A DNA stretch of 59,912 nucleotides from Prevotella sp. (GTDB lineage Bacteria > Bacteroidota > Bacteroidia > Bacteroidales > Dysgonomonadaceae). Below the pieces are notes generated by a model. The model made no database searches, was not told the DNA's origin, and saw only the letters and a program-made list of their open reading frames with translations. Positions 1 through 8,735 of the stretch are shown piece after piece (the first letter of the stretch is position 1; every line of letters begins with the position of its first letter). The stretch is from assembly GCA_031285625.1 (NCBI GenBank), contig JAITVV010000060.1, positions 1-59,912 of the forward strand. Reading direction: 5' to 3'. Both the position numbers and the translations under genes were made by a program.

Positions 1-315
1 CTGACTTAGCTTTACCTTTGGTCGGTCTTTAATCTTCGATTCAGATTCTATTATCTTATTTGCTCTCAGAATCCCGGGTTCGGAATACTCGGCCAGAATC
101 GTTTCCAGATTATACTTCTTCTTAATAGCATTAAGTGTCTTATCATTATCTATTTGACCTTTAATAGTGGAAATTGAAATTTCATACCCGCTCAATTCCA
201 ACATTACTTCACCTTTCTCATTCCTTAATCCCTGCATGCCGGTAAGATCATACGTCTGAGAAAATAATGATATAGAGAACAGAATAAAAAAGCCGAACGA
301 CAAGATGTGTTTCAT
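1..315 (-). CDS. Secreted protein of unknown function, cut by the window edge
   Basis: An open frame starts with ATG at 315 and runs off the left edge without a stop, giving the first 105 residues. The N-terminus is a clear signal peptide: a short basic start, a hydrophobic stretch of about 15 residues and a polar SQ end near residue 20. The rest is charged and lysine-rich with no motif I recognise. The C-terminus is missing from the window, so the family cannot be judged. Export to the periplasm or surface is inferred from the signal peptide only. Confidence 0.6.
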   Translation of the reverse strand, partial: MKHILSFGFFILFSISLFSQTYDLTGMQGLRNEKGEVMLELSGYEISISTIKGQIDNDKTLNAIKKKYNLETILAEYSEPGILRANKIIESESKIKDRPKVKLSQ

Positions 316-796
316 ATTTATAGTTACTGGTTATACGTCAAATATAGGTTTTTTTATTAAAACTAAGTAATCTCTCTTTTATTGTCAGGGCAAATCCTTC
401 AAATCATTTATCTCTATCAAAAGTTTGTAGAGACGTATTGCATACGTCCGGTTGTCTTATTTTGTTATACGCGGGCAAAATATATCTTTACATAAGCCTG
501 AAAAGCAGTTTCTATTTTTTTTATTCAGTGCGACATATATTTCGTAAGAGGCGGTAAATGAAGATAATATCTTTATGCCTGAAATTATCTTCCATAAAAA
601 CCTGACAAACTTGACACTTTTTGCACTATTTTTTATTCTGTCAATTTACCTTCGTCGATTGATAATTCTATTCGACTTTCACTTTTCCGCTTCCGGCTCT
701 TTGCTTTCGTCGATGAGCCTCGATTAAAATCCGTCGTAAATAACTATAGATAAAATTATAATGATAAGATAACAGATCAGAGGTGTAAAAAATATT
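316..796. other. Intergenic region without a gene
   Basis: This 481-base gap holds no credible gene on either strand. It contains a short palindrome (429-450), a weak 8-bp inverted repeat (about 560-588), a stretch near 601-640 that faintly resembles the AAAAGTAACA repeat family found elsewhere in the window, and TTCGTCGAT twice (about 653 and 709). It lies upstream of the truncated gene and downstream of the CHU_C-domain gene. Confidence 0.6.
429..450. repeat. Short intergenic palindrome GTAGAGACGTAT-TGC-ATACGTC
   Basis: GACGTAT and ATACGTC form a perfect 7-bp inverted repeat around TGC, preceded by GTAGA. A partial match to its left side (TGTAGAGAC) occurs at 14198-14205. Elements beginning GTAGAGAC followed by a palindrome are common between genes in Bacteroidota; whether this is one of them is an inference. 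Confidence 0.4.
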
Positions 797-1468
797 TTAA
801 CGGGAACGCAGAATATTTATATCCCCGCCCCTTTTATATCTGATTCCATCAGAACCCAGAGCGTCTATTACATAGTAATAAACTCCGGTATTCACATATT
901 TTCCTTTATATGTCCCGTCCCACCCTTTAGCCGGGTCGGCAAATTCAAAAAGTTTTTGCCCCCAACGGTTGAAAATGGTACATTTAAATTTCACGATAGA
1001 CCTGTATGCAACCCGGAATTCATCATTTGCCCCCGGAGAGTCTCCCGTAGAGAAATAATTAGGTACTTCAAGCTTTGACTCAGAAATAGTAAATGAGAAT
1101 GTATCTTCAGACGTATTGGAATCATTGTCTGCAACTTCCAGTTTCATAACATATTCTCCGAATTCTTCGAAGGTATATCTGGTTATATCCTTATCCGAAT
1201 AGCGTGCGATAGGATTCTCCATATCTCCCTTCTTGTATAGAAACCATGTATAATAAACAGCCTCACTGCCTCCCGATCCATAAAAGCTGAATGTTGCCGG
1301 AGCTGAAAATATTTTATTTTTTATCTCCTCTTCGGTTATAGTTTCATTTGTCGCATTTCGCCTTTCCACTTCATAGTCTATATGCGCTTCAAGTTTTCCT
1401 TCCGTATCCTGAGCTGCCAGACGCAGTGATACGGCGACTATAAACAATAATAGAGTTATTTTTTTCAT
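797..1468 (-). CDS. Secreted protein with PKD-like region and CHU_C (type B T9SS) sorting domain
   Basis: The protein has 223 residues counted from the ATG at 1468; an in-frame TTG six bases upstream is less likely. A lysine-led signal peptide ends near LAAQ (about residue 20). Residues 50-125 look like a PKD/immunoglobulin-type fold (FSFYGSGG, YTFEEFGEYVMKLEVAD). Residues 135-223 match the gliding-motility-associated C-terminal domain: PNYFSTGDSPGANDEF, FNRWGQKLFE, WDGTYKGK and NTGVYYYVI. In known systems this domain sends cargo through the type IX secretion system. The passenger part is very short, so the protein may be a small surface or adhesin-like component. gldH in this window agrees with a gliding/T9SS apparatus. 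Confidence 0.8.
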   Translation of the reverse strand: MKKITLLLFIVAVSLRLAAQDTEGKLEAHIDYEVERRNATNETITEEEIKNKIFSAPATFSFYGSGGSEAVYYTWFLYKKGDMENPIARYSDKDITRYTFEEFGEYVMKLEVADNDSNTSEDTFSFTISESKLEVPNYFSTGDSPGANDEFRVAYRSIVKFKCTIFNRWGQKLFEFADPAKGWDGTYKGKYVNTGVYYYVIDALGSDGIRYKRGGDINILRSR

Positions 1469-1574
1469 AAGCAACTGCTTTGGTCAAGAAAGTATTAAAA
1501 GCAACATTATTCCTTCGTAACCGGCTATTGATATTGCAGATACAAAGATAATAAGCTTGCGGCCTTAAACAATA

Positions 1575-1604
1575 AACCCCCTATCTTTTAACGGACAGAG
1601 GGTT
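1575..1604 (-). terminator. Rho-independent terminator of spt
   Basis: Read on the minus strand, AACCCTCTGTC and GATAGGGGGTT pair over 11 positions, two of them G-U, around an 8-base loop. A T-rich tail follows. It lies just past the stop of the serine palmitoyltransferase gene. Confidence 0.65.
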
Positions 1605-1642
1605 ATCTTATTTTGTAATACAGTTATATAAGGTCGCTCTGC

Positions 1643-2851
1643 CTATCGGGCATTAGCTTCCAGAGATATTCCTGCTTTTTTGAATACTCTTTCTATTTTC
1701 TCAAACGCTATATCAACCTGTTCTTTGGTGTGTGTAGCCATCAGAGAGAAACGAATCAATGTATCTGCCGGAGCAACAGCCGGAGACACTACCGGATTAA
1801 CAAATATGCCTTCTTCGAAAAGCCATTTTGTTATCATAAATGTTTTTTCATTATCGCGGATAAATAGCGGTATGATAGGAGTAGCGGTATGTCCTATTTC
1901 AAAACCACGGCTACGGAAACCATCTAATGCATAATGAGTAATATCCCACAAATGCTTAATACGCTCAGGTTCCGAAATAATGATATCTAATGCTGCACTG
2001 GCTGCCGCTGTAGCTGCAGGTGTAGCGCTGGCTGTAAATATATAAGCGCGGGAATTGTGTCGCAGATAGTCGAGAATCGTTTCGCTTCCGGCGATAAATC
2101 CGCCAAGCGAAGCTAAAGATTTACTGAATGTTCCCATTATAAGTTCCACATCGTCAACTAAACCTGTTTGTTCCACAAGCCCTTTTCCACTGTAATCTTT
2201 ACCGAGAACCCCTAAGCTATGAGCCTCGTCTACCATTACACTGGCGTTATATTGTTTGGCGAGTTTCACTATTTCAGGAAGGTTTGCTATATCGCCCTCC
2301 ATACTGAATACCCCGTCAACTACAATAAGTTTCACCTTGTCAGGTTCACATCTTTGCAGCTGTTTTTCGAGAGATTCCATATCATTGTGACGGAATTTCA
2401 ACTTTGTAGAATAAGAAACCCTTGCTCCTTCAATAATGGAAGCATGGTCCAGCTCATCCCACAATATGTAATCTTCACGTCCTGTAATACAAGATATTAC
2501 ACCTTGATTCACATTGAAGCCTGTCGAATAAACGATAGCATCTTCTTTGCCTACAAATTTTGCAAGCTTTTTTTCCAGTTCGATATGGATATCAAGAGTA
2601 CCATTCAGGAAACGGGAACCGGCCATCCCTGTCCCATACTTACGGGTAGCTTCTATGGCTGCTTCTTTTACTTTCGGGTGATTGGTTAATCCCAGATAGG
2701 CATTTGATCCGAACATTAACACTTTTTTTCCGTTGATAACGACTTCGGTATCCTGATCGCTTTGGATTTCTCTAAAGTATGGATAAATACCGGCAGCACG
2801 GGTATTTCTTGCTGCATCGTACCGATATAACTTATCAGTTAATAAACTCAT
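1643..2851 (-). CDS. spt: Serine palmitoyltransferase (alpha-oxoamine synthase family)
   Basis: A PLP enzyme of 402 residues that condenses L-serine with a long-chain acyl-CoA to 3-ketodihydrosphingosine, the first step of sphingolipid synthesis. The fold-type I motifs are intact: H136 in DHAS stacks on the cofactor, DEAH at 208-211 holds the PLP nitrogen, and K244 in GTFSKSLASLGG forms the Schiff base. The N-terminal GIYPYFREI, MFGSNAYLGL and AGSRFLNGTLD are typical of the Bacteroidales enzyme. The ATG at 2851 is preferred to an in-frame TTG at 2857. The related enzymes KBL and BioF share the fold; the overall sequence character favours Spt. Sphingolipids are characteristic of Bacteroidales membranes. 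It is transcribed alone and has its own terminator. Confidence 0.85.
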   Translation of the reverse strand: MSLLTDKLYRYDAARNTRAAGIYPYFREIQSDQDTEVVINGKKVLMFGSNAYLGLTNHPKVKEAAIEATRKYGTGMAGSRFLNGTLDIHIELEKKLAKFVGKEDAIVYSTGFNVNQGVISCITGREDYILWDELDHASIIEGARVSYSTKLKFRHNDMESLEKQLQRCEPDKVKLIVVDGVFSMEGDIANLPEIVKLAKQYNASVMVDEAHSLGVLGKDYSGKGLVEQTGLVDDVELIMGTFSKSLASLGGFIAGSETILDYLRHNSRAYIFTASATPAATAAASAALDIIISEPERIKHLWDITHYALDGFRSRGFEIGHTATPIIPLFIRDNEKTFMITKWLFEEGIFVNPVVSPAVAPADTLIRFSLMATHTKEQVDIAFEKIERVFKKAGISLEANAR

Positions 2852-3038
2852 ATTCAACTTATAACAAATGTGGATTATTATAGCTGCTTTTTGTAAATCT
2901 CGTTATCTCACAAAAATGCAGGCTGCAAAAATAGCTAAAAAAAATAAGAAAGACAGCATTTTGGAATAAATATTTATAAAAAGGATATTTTAATAGAATC
3001 TTATACAGCTTCTAACAAAGGTATATTGCTTTTTTTCT

Positions 3039-3046
3039 TAAATTTG
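3039..3046 (+). promoter_or_regulatory. Candidate -7 element TAAATTTG for the M23-like/dxr/rseP run
   Basis: TAAATTTG fits the Bacteroidota -7 consensus TAnnTTTG and lies 59 bases before the ATG at 3105. No good TTTG is seen at the expected -33 distance. It sits in the divergent gap between spt and the plus-strand run. Confidence 0.35.
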
Positions 3047-3104
3047 TAACTTGGTCTGATATGCACAGAAATATATGAGTGATTGGCATATGACCAACAG
3101 ATAA

Positions 3105-3974
3105 ATGGGTAAAAAGAAGAAAAACAAACATAATTTCTGGAAGCGGTTGCATTTTAAATACCGTCTTTCGGTAATGAACGAGAATACATTAGAGGAAGTA
3201 TGGAATATAAGAGCATCCATGTTTTCAGGAGCTGTGTTACTCACCATTTTCGCTGTTTTTCTGGTATCTATCACCTCCATCATTATTATTGCAACCCCAA
3301 TTCGCTACTACCTGCCGGGATATCTTGATGCCGAAGTCAGGGAAAAAGCATTGCGTTCTGCCATCAGGGTAGACTCTCTCCAACAACAGTTAAACTATCA
3401 GGAAGCATATATAAACAACTTGAAGAATGTCTTCAACGGCGTACTGGATATAGATTCTGTAAAAATTCCGGATACAATATCAATATCTGAAACAGATCCT
3501 TTGCTGAAACAAACGAAAAAAGAGAAATCTTTTGTGGAAAGATATGAAGAGGATGAAAGGTATAACCTGTCGGTAATATCACCCACCAGTGGACCGATGG
3601 AAGGGGTCGTATTTTTCAGACCTATTAAAGGTTTGATCGTAACTAAATTCAGCCCTATGAACAACCAATACGGAATCGTATTGAAAATAGCATCACAGGA
3701 GACGGTATCTGCGGTATTGGAAGGCACTGTAATCTTTTCAGGATATGATTTATATGCTGGCTATACTATGCAGATTCAACATAAAAACGGATTTATTTCA
3801 ATTTACAAAAACAATACAACCCTCTTAAAACAAATGGGAGACAAAGTCAGAACAGGAGAAGCCATAGCCGTTATTGGGAACAATAAGGATAAAACAATAA
3901 CAGACTTATATCCTGAATTCGAGCTTTGGTATAAAGGTAATCCTGTAAATCCGGAAGATTATATTTCTTTTTAA
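3105..3974 (+). CDS. Membrane-anchored M23/LytM-fold protein with degenerate active site
   Basis: The protein has 289 residues: a very basic cytoplasmic start, one membrane helix at about 40-64, a linker with coiled-coil character at about 75-110, and a C-terminal LytM (peptidase M23) fold. The fold is recognisable from GLIVTKFSPMNNQYGIVLKI, EGTVIFSGYDLYAGYTMQIQHKNG, GDKVRTGEAIAVIG and FELWYKGNPVNPEDYI. The zinc site is gone: the HxGxD position reads NQYGIVL, the Y(S/A)H position reads YKN, and HxH before FELW reads YPE. Such inactive LytM domains are known as amidase activators or scaffolds (EnvC and NlpD in Proteobacteria). A similar regulatory role in cell-wall remodelling is an inference. 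dxr follows after 9 bases, so they probably share a transcript. Confidence 0.75.
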   Translation: MGKKKKNKHNFWKRLHFKYRLSVMNENTLEEVWNIRASMFSGAVLLTIFAVFLVSITSIIIIATPIRYYLPGYLDAEVREKALRSAIRVDSLQQQLNYQEAYINNLKNVFNGVLDIDSVKIPDTISISETDPLLKQTKKEKSFVERYEEDERYNLSVISPTSGPMEGVVFFRPIKGLIVTKFSPMNNQYGIVLKIASQETVSAVLEGTVIFSGYDLYAGYTMQIQHKNGFISIYKNNTTLLKQMGDKVRTGEAIAVIGNNKDKTITDLYPEFELWYKGNPVNPEDYISF

Positions 3975-3983
3975 CGAAAACTT

Positions 3984-5132
3984 ATGAAACGAAATATTGC
4001 TATACTAGGTTCTACAGGTTCTATCGGCACTCAGGCACTGGATGTTGTCAGAGAGCACCAAGACCAGTTTGAGATATATGCACTCACAGCCAACAATAAT
4101 GCGGAGCTGTTAATAAAACAAGCTAAGGAATTCCTTCCCGAAGTCGTTGTTATAGCCAATGAAGATAAATACAAATTGGTTAAAGATGCTTTACAGGCTT
4201 TACCAATCAAAGTATGGACAGGTAGTGATTCCATTGCTCAGGTTGTAGAAAGTGAACCTATCAATATAGTGCTGACAGCCATGGTTGGCTATTCAGGATT
4301 AAAACCAACTATAAATGCTATAAAAGTAGGAAAAGCAATTGCATTGGCCAACAAAGAAACCCTTGTTGTAGCGGGAGAACTGATAACGGCCTTGGCAATA
4401 GAAAATAAAGTACCGATTTTGCCTGTCGATTCAGAGCATTCGGCTATATTCCAATGTCTTACAGGCGAGCGTTCGCCTATAGAAAAGATTCTCCTGACGG
4501 CATCCGGCGGCCCATTTCGCAATCATACAAAGGAACAACTTCAGAAAGTCACTAAAAAAGAAGCCCTTAAGCACCCTAATTGGGATATGGGGGCCAAAGT
4601 AACTATAGATTCCGCCTCATTGATGAATAAAGGCTTGGAAATGATAGAAGCCAAATGGTTGTTCGAAGTCAATCCTGATCAGATAGAGGTAGTTGTTCAT
4701 CCACAATCTATCATCCACTCGATGGTACAATTCGAAGATTCATCTATCATTGCTCAATTAGGGCTACCGGATATGCATCTGCCTATACAATATGCATTAG
4801 CATACCCTAACAGGTTAAAGTCCAGCTTTGAGAGACTTGATTTTTTCAAATTGAAATCAATGACCTTCGAAAAGCCGGACACTGATCGTTTCCGTAATTT
4901 GGCATTTGCATTCGAAGCGGCACGTACCAGAGGAAATATGGCATGTATAATGAATGCTGCCAACGAAATAGCAGTATCAGCCTTCCTTCAGGATAAAGTC
5001 GGTTTTCTGGAAATGAGCGACGTGATAGAAAAAACAATGCAAAAAACCTGCTTTGTTCACACTCCTACTTATGAAGATTATGTACAAACAGATATGGAAG
5101 CAAGACACATTGCACTGGAGTTTATAAAATAA
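3984..5132 (+). CDS. dxr: 1-deoxy-D-xylulose 5-phosphate reductoisomerase
   Basis: The 382-residue enzyme of the non-mevalonate (MEP) isoprenoid pathway converts DXP to 2-C-methyl-D-erythritol 4-phosphate with NADPH. The N-terminal Rossmann motif GSTGSIG is at 9-15. The metal ligands D149 and E151 lie in LPVDSEHSAIFQCL, and NKGLE (215-219) supplies the third acidic ligand. SGGPF near 174-178 belongs to the substrate loop. Length is normal. It sits 9 bases after the M23-like gene and 18 bases before rseP. The dxr-rseP order is also common in other bacteria and links isoprenoid supply with envelope functions. Confidence 0.95.
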   Translation: MKRNIAILGSTGSIGTQALDVVREHQDQFEIYALTANNNAELLIKQAKEFLPEVVVIANEDKYKLVKDALQALPIKVWTGSDSIAQVVESEPINIVLTAMVGYSGLKPTINAIKVGKAIALANKETLVVAGELITALAIENKVPILPVDSEHSAIFQCLTGERSPIEKILLTASGGPFRNHTKEQLQKVTKKEALKHPNWDMGAKVTIDSASLMNKGLEMIEAKWLFEVNPDQIEVVVHPQSIIHSMVQFEDSSIIAQLGLPDMHLPIQYALAYPNRLKSSFERLDFFKLKSMTFEKPDTDRFRNLAFAFEAARTRGNMACIMNAANEIAVSAFLQDKVGFLEMSDVIEKTMQKTCFVHTPTYEDYVQTDMEARHIALEFIK

Positions 5133-5150
5133 CACTATATAAAATTTTGA

Positions 5151-6488
5151 ATGGAAACTATTTTAATAAAAGCGTTACAATTAATATTAAGTTTATCGAT
5201 ACTGGTTATTATTCATGAGTTCGGACATTTCCTTTTTGCCCGCCTCTTCAAGATAAGGGTCGAAAAATTTTATCTTTTCTTTAATCCCTGGTTCTCACTT
5301 TTCAAATTCAAACCTAAAAACAGCGATACCGAATATGGTATTGGGTGGGTACCACTGGGTGGATACGTGAAAATATCGGGAATGATAGACGAATCGATGG
5401 ATAAAGAACAAATGAACCAACCTGCACAACCGTGGGAGTTCCGCACCAAACCGGCGTGGCAACGTTTATTGGTGATGGTCGGAGGTGTTCTCTTCAATTT
5501 CATCCTCGCCATTATTATCTACGGAGTAATACTATTTGCTTGGGGAGATTCATATATACCTGTAAAGTCAGTTAAGGATGGAATGACATTCTCCGAAACT
5601 GTGAAAAAACTTGGCGGCTATCAGGAACATGACATTATTCTTAGTGTAGATGGTAAGGACATGAATAACCGTAGTGGCGTTCTTAACATGAATACTTTCA
5701 TGCAGTTTCTTGACGCAAAAGAGGTACTGGTAGAACGCGAAGGGAAACAAATGACACTTACCATGCCTGAGAATTTTGCTGATGAAGTAATTGCTGCGGA
5801 AGACCCTACACCACCCTATTATTACTGGATGCCTACCGTTCTGGACTCTGTATTTGATGCGGCAAAAGCGGCAGGTTTACAAAAAGGGGACAGTATTCTT
5901 TCTATCAATGGAAAAGAAGTTACATCATGGATACAAGTTGTGGCCGAAGTATCAAAGAAAGAAAATATAGGAACAAAAATCAAAATTGCATACCAACGCG
6001 ATACGATCACATCCGATCTTGAAGTATTAGTGAACGACGAGAGCAAAATCGGTATTGCAGGAGTAAATCCTACATTTGAGGTTAAAAACGACAAATACAG
6101 CCTGATCTATGCTGTTCCGGCCGGAGCGGTTTTGGGTGTGGAAACATTGAAAGGGTATATCGCACAAATGCGTTTTGTATTTTCTTCAAAAGGAGTACAG
6201 AATCTAAGTGGATTTGCCGGTATCGGAAATCTGTTTCCTCCATCATGGGACTGGCATGCATTTTGGTCAATGACTGCATTCTTGTCAATCGTACTGGCAT
6301 TTATGAACATACTGCCTATTCCTGCACTGGATGGTGGGCACATTATGTTCCTTCTATATGAAGTAATAACAAGGCGACAGCCAAACGAGAAATTTATGGA
6401 ATATGCTCAGATGGGAGGAATGATATTCTTATTGCTATTACTTCTCGTCGCTAATGGAAATGATATTATCAGAATCTTTTTTAAGTAA
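5151..6488 (+). CDS. rseP: Site-2 intramembrane metalloprotease RseP
   Basis: The 445-residue zinc metalloprotease cleaves membrane segments of regulatory proteins such as anti-sigma factors and probably also remnant signal peptides. The catalytic HEFGH is at 22-26 in the first membrane helix. The second conserved motif, NILPIPALDGGH near residue 385-397, supplies the third zinc ligand. Two PDZ-like segments lie between them, at about 130-200 and 225-290 (AAGLQKGDSILSINGKEV is clear in the second). The substrate here is unknown; Bacteroidota have many ECF sigma/anti-sigma pairs. It follows dxr closely and precedes metF by 9 bases. Confidence 0.93.
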   Translation: METILIKALQLILSLSILVIIHEFGHFLFARLFKIRVEKFYLFFNPWFSLFKFKPKNSDTEYGIGWVPLGGYVKISGMIDESMDKEQMNQPAQPWEFRTKPAWQRLLVMVGGVLFNFILAIIIYGVILFAWGDSYIPVKSVKDGMTFSETVKKLGGYQEHDIILSVDGKDMNNRSGVLNMNTFMQFLDAKEVLVEREGKQMTLTMPENFADEVIAAEDPTPPYYYWMPTVLDSVFDAAKAAGLQKGDSILSINGKEVTSWIQVVAEVSKKENIGTKIKIAYQRDTITSDLEVLVNDESKIGIAGVNPTFEVKNDKYSLIYAVPAGAVLGVETLKGYIAQMRFVFSSKGVQNLSGFAGIGNLFPPSWDWHAFWSMTAFLSIVLAFMNILPIPALDGGHIMFLLYEVITRRQPNEKFMEYAQMGGMIFLLLLLLVANGNDIIRIFFK

Positions 6489-6497
6489 ACTACTGCT

Positions 6498-7448
6498 ATG
6501 ACTGTAACAGAACTAATTAATAAAAACAACAAAACCGCTTTTTCATTCGAAATACTTCCTCCAATGAAGGGGAATAACATTGAAAAAGTATACAACATTA
6601 TAGATAAACTGATTGAGTTTGATCCTCAATATATCAACATAACAACCCATCATAGTGAATATCTTGATCAGGAGATGCCTGATGGAACGGTAAAGAGGAT
6701 CAATATACGCAAACGTCCGGGCTCTGTAGCTATTGCAGCATCCATCCAACATAAGTATAATGTGATGGCTGTTCCGCATATGATATGTAAGGGTTTCTCA
6801 CAAGACGAAACGGAGTATGCGCTTATTGATCTGAATTTCCTGCATGTACATAACCTGCTACTGCTTCGTGGCGACACAAAACGCCTTGCACCCGAACAGA
6901 TGTATCCGAACAAAAATGAATATGCTACAGATCTTCAGAAACAAGTAAATAACTTCAATGAAGGCATTGCTGTAGATGGTACCACATTCGAAAAGAATCT
7001 CACTCCTTTCTCATACGGAATGGCTTGTTATCCGGAAATACATGAGGATGCTCCAAGTATGGAATCGGATATACACTATATGAAGCAAAAAGCAGACAAT
7101 GGTGCCGAATATTTTGTAACCCAGATGTTCTTCGATAATCAGAAATATTTCTCATTTGTGGATAAATGCCGCAAAGAAGGAATTACGCAACCAATAATAC
7201 CGGGGGTTAAACCCATTGTCTTAATGAGTCAGCTGGAAGTATTACCAAGAATATTCAGATCGAGTATTCCTGATGAACTGGCTGTAGAGCTCCGTAAATG
7301 TAAGACTGATGAGGAAGCCAAAGAAGTGGGCGTAGAATGGGGAATCAAACAATGCAAAGAATTGATGGCGCACGGAGTTCCCAGTCTGCATTTTTACTCT
7401 TTGCTAGCGACAGATAGTGTAAGAAGAATAGCAAAAGAGATATATTAA
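6498..7448 (+). CDS. metF: Methylenetetrahydrofolate reductase
   Basis: The 316-residue flavoprotein reduces 5,10-methylene-THF to 5-methyl-THF, the methyl donor for methionine synthesis. Family marks are FSFEILPP near residue 16, the ITTHHSE segment, the VPHMICKGFS strand, LLLRGD near residue 120, GMACYPEIHEDA near 175 and FVTQMFFDNQKYF near 205. Length is typical for the bacterial MetF TIM barrel, without the regulatory domain of the eukaryotic enzyme. It begins 9 bases after rseP. A repeat element lies between it and holB. Confidence 0.95.
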   Translation: MTVTELINKNNKTAFSFEILPPMKGNNIEKVYNIIDKLIEFDPQYINITTHHSEYLDQEMPDGTVKRINIRKRPGSVAIAASIQHKYNVMAVPHMICKGFSQDETEYALIDLNFLHVHNLLLLRGDTKRLAPEQMYPNKNEYATDLQKQVNNFNEGIAVDGTTFEKNLTPFSYGMACYPEIHEDAPSMESDIHYMKQKADNGAEYFVTQMFFDNQKYFSFVDKCRKEGITQPIIPGVKPIVLMSQLEVLPRIFRSSIPDELAVELRKCKTDEEAKEVGVEWGIKQCKELMAHGVPSLHFYSLLATDSVRRIAKEIY

Positions 7449-7465
7449 GTAAATAACAAACACTC

Positions 7466-7540
7466 TTGTCATGCTGAGGCAACGAAGCATCTTGTATCTT
7501 TTGAGTCAAGAGATTTTTCACTCCGTTCAAAATGACAAAG
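7466..7540. repeat. Intergenic repeat bounded by TTGTCAT...ATGACAA, copy 1
   Basis: This 75-base element begins TTGTCATGCTGAGGCAACG and ends with ATGACAAAG, so its ends are inverted repeats of each other. The left side (CTGAGGCA-CGAAG-AT) recurs in a second copy at 45541-45618. It fills the whole gap between metF and holB, and its in-frame ATG at 7471 makes a false N-terminal extension of holB. Confidence 0.65.
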
Positions 7541-7554
7541 ACGATAAATATAAA

Positions 7555-8676
7555 ATGTTTTTTAAAGATATCATAGGACAACAAGAAGTAAAAGAGCGGC
7601 TGATAAGAACAGTCAGAGAGGGATTTGTTCCCCATGCACAACTCTTTTGCGGACCGGAAGGAATTGGTAAATTCCCTCTGGCACTTGCCTATGCACAATA
7701 TCTTAATTGTGAAAACCCAACAGAAAGTGACTCATGTGGTAGATGCGCTTCCTGTACTAAATATAATCATCTGGCACACCCTGACCTTCATTTTGTCTTC
7801 CCGATAGTAAAGAAAGCGAAGAAAAAAGAAGTCTGTGACGACTATATTACCGAATGGAGAGAGTTTGTAAACAAGAATAGCTACTTCAACCTAAACCAAT
7901 GGCTGGATCATATTGATGCTGAAAACTCACAAGGACTGATCTATGCAAAAGAGAGCGAAGAAATTTTGCGCAAGCTGAGCCTCCGTATCTACGAAGCCAA
8001 GTATAAGGTTATGATTATCTGGCTTCCCGAAAAGATGCATGAATCTTGTGCCAACAAATTATTAAAAATAATAGAAGAGCCGACAGATAATACAATATTC
8101 TTATTGGTATCTGATACTCCCGACAATATTATTACAACTATTCTATCGCGTTGTCAGCGGATAAATATACACAGTATAGCAGAAAATGATATCACTTTCG
8201 CGCTGGAATCTGAGTATAATATAACACCCGAAGATGCTATCAATGTAGCTCACTTATCTAAAGGTAGCTACCTGAAAGCAATCGAGACAATCAGCCTGAA
8301 CGAAGAGCATAAAATGTTTTTCAACCTGTTTGTGCAAATGATGCGAGCCTCGTATGCCCGCAATATAAAAGATATAAAAGCAATAGGGAATGGATTAGCC
8401 GCCATAGGCCGCGAAAATCAGAAAAGTTTCCTTATCTACTGTCAGCGGATGGTCAGGGAATACTTCATTAGTAATCTCAGCCAGCCACAAATAACATATT
8501 TGGCTCAGGATGAAGCCAATTTTGGAATACGTTTTGCTCCATTCATCAATGAACGCAATATCATTGGTTTTATGGATGAATTGGCTCTTGCCGAACGTCA
8601 TATAGAGCAAAATGTAAACGCAAAAATGGTATTTTTCGACCTTTGTTTAAAAATAACAATGCTAATTAAACAATAA
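7555..8676 (+). CDS. holB: DNA polymerase III delta' subunit (clamp-loader ATPase-like)
   Basis: The 373-residue clamp-loader subunit helps load the sliding clamp at replication forks. The start at 7555 (MFFKDIIGQQEV) is chosen because this is where the family similarity begins; the upstream in-frame ATG at 7471 lies in a repeat. The P-loop at 33-40 reads GPEGIGKF, so the usual Ser/Thr is Phe, in keeping with a non-ATP-hydrolysing delta' role. A zinc module follows with Cys at 52, 61, 64 and 67. LPEKMHESCANKLLKIIEEP and ILSRCQRI are typical sensor segments. It is followed by a terminator and the RicT-like gene. Confidence 0.88.
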   Translation: MFFKDIIGQQEVKERLIRTVREGFVPHAQLFCGPEGIGKFPLALAYAQYLNCENPTESDSCGRCASCTKYNHLAHPDLHFVFPIVKKAKKKEVCDDYITEWREFVNKNSYFNLNQWLDHIDAENSQGLIYAKESEEILRKLSLRIYEAKYKVMIIWLPEKMHESCANKLLKIIEEPTDNTIFLLVSDTPDNIITTILSRCQRINIHSIAENDITFALESEYNITPEDAINVAHLSKGSYLKAIETISLNEEHKMFFNLFVQMMRASYARNIKDIKAIGNGLAAIGRENQKSFLIYCQRMVREYFISNLSQPQITYLAQDEANFGIRFAPFINERNIIGFMDELALAERHIEQNVNAKMVFFDLCLKITMLIKQ

Positions 8677-8686
8677 ATATAAACCC

Positions 8687-8714
8687 ACAAAGCCGTAAGA
8701 AGGGGCTTTGTTTT
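8687..8714 (+). terminator. Rho-independent terminator after holB
   Basis: ACAAAGCC and GGCTTTGT pair perfectly over 8 bp around a 9-base loop, and the 3' arm runs into TTTT. It lies 11 bases past the holB stop and 22 before the next ATG, so it may end or attenuate transcription into the RicT-like gene. Confidence 0.65.
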
Positions 8715-8735
8715 CATTAATTAAATTAATACATA

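Noticed and set aside
601-640. A sixth copy of the AAAAGTAACA repeat
   Set aside because: Only CTTGACACTTTTTGCAC is loosely similar and the left arm is missing, so it is not counted.
7471-7554. A 28-residue N-terminal extension of HolB from the ATG at 7471
   Set aside because: The extension is the translation of an intergenic repeat element, and family similarity begins at MFFKDIIGQQ (7555).
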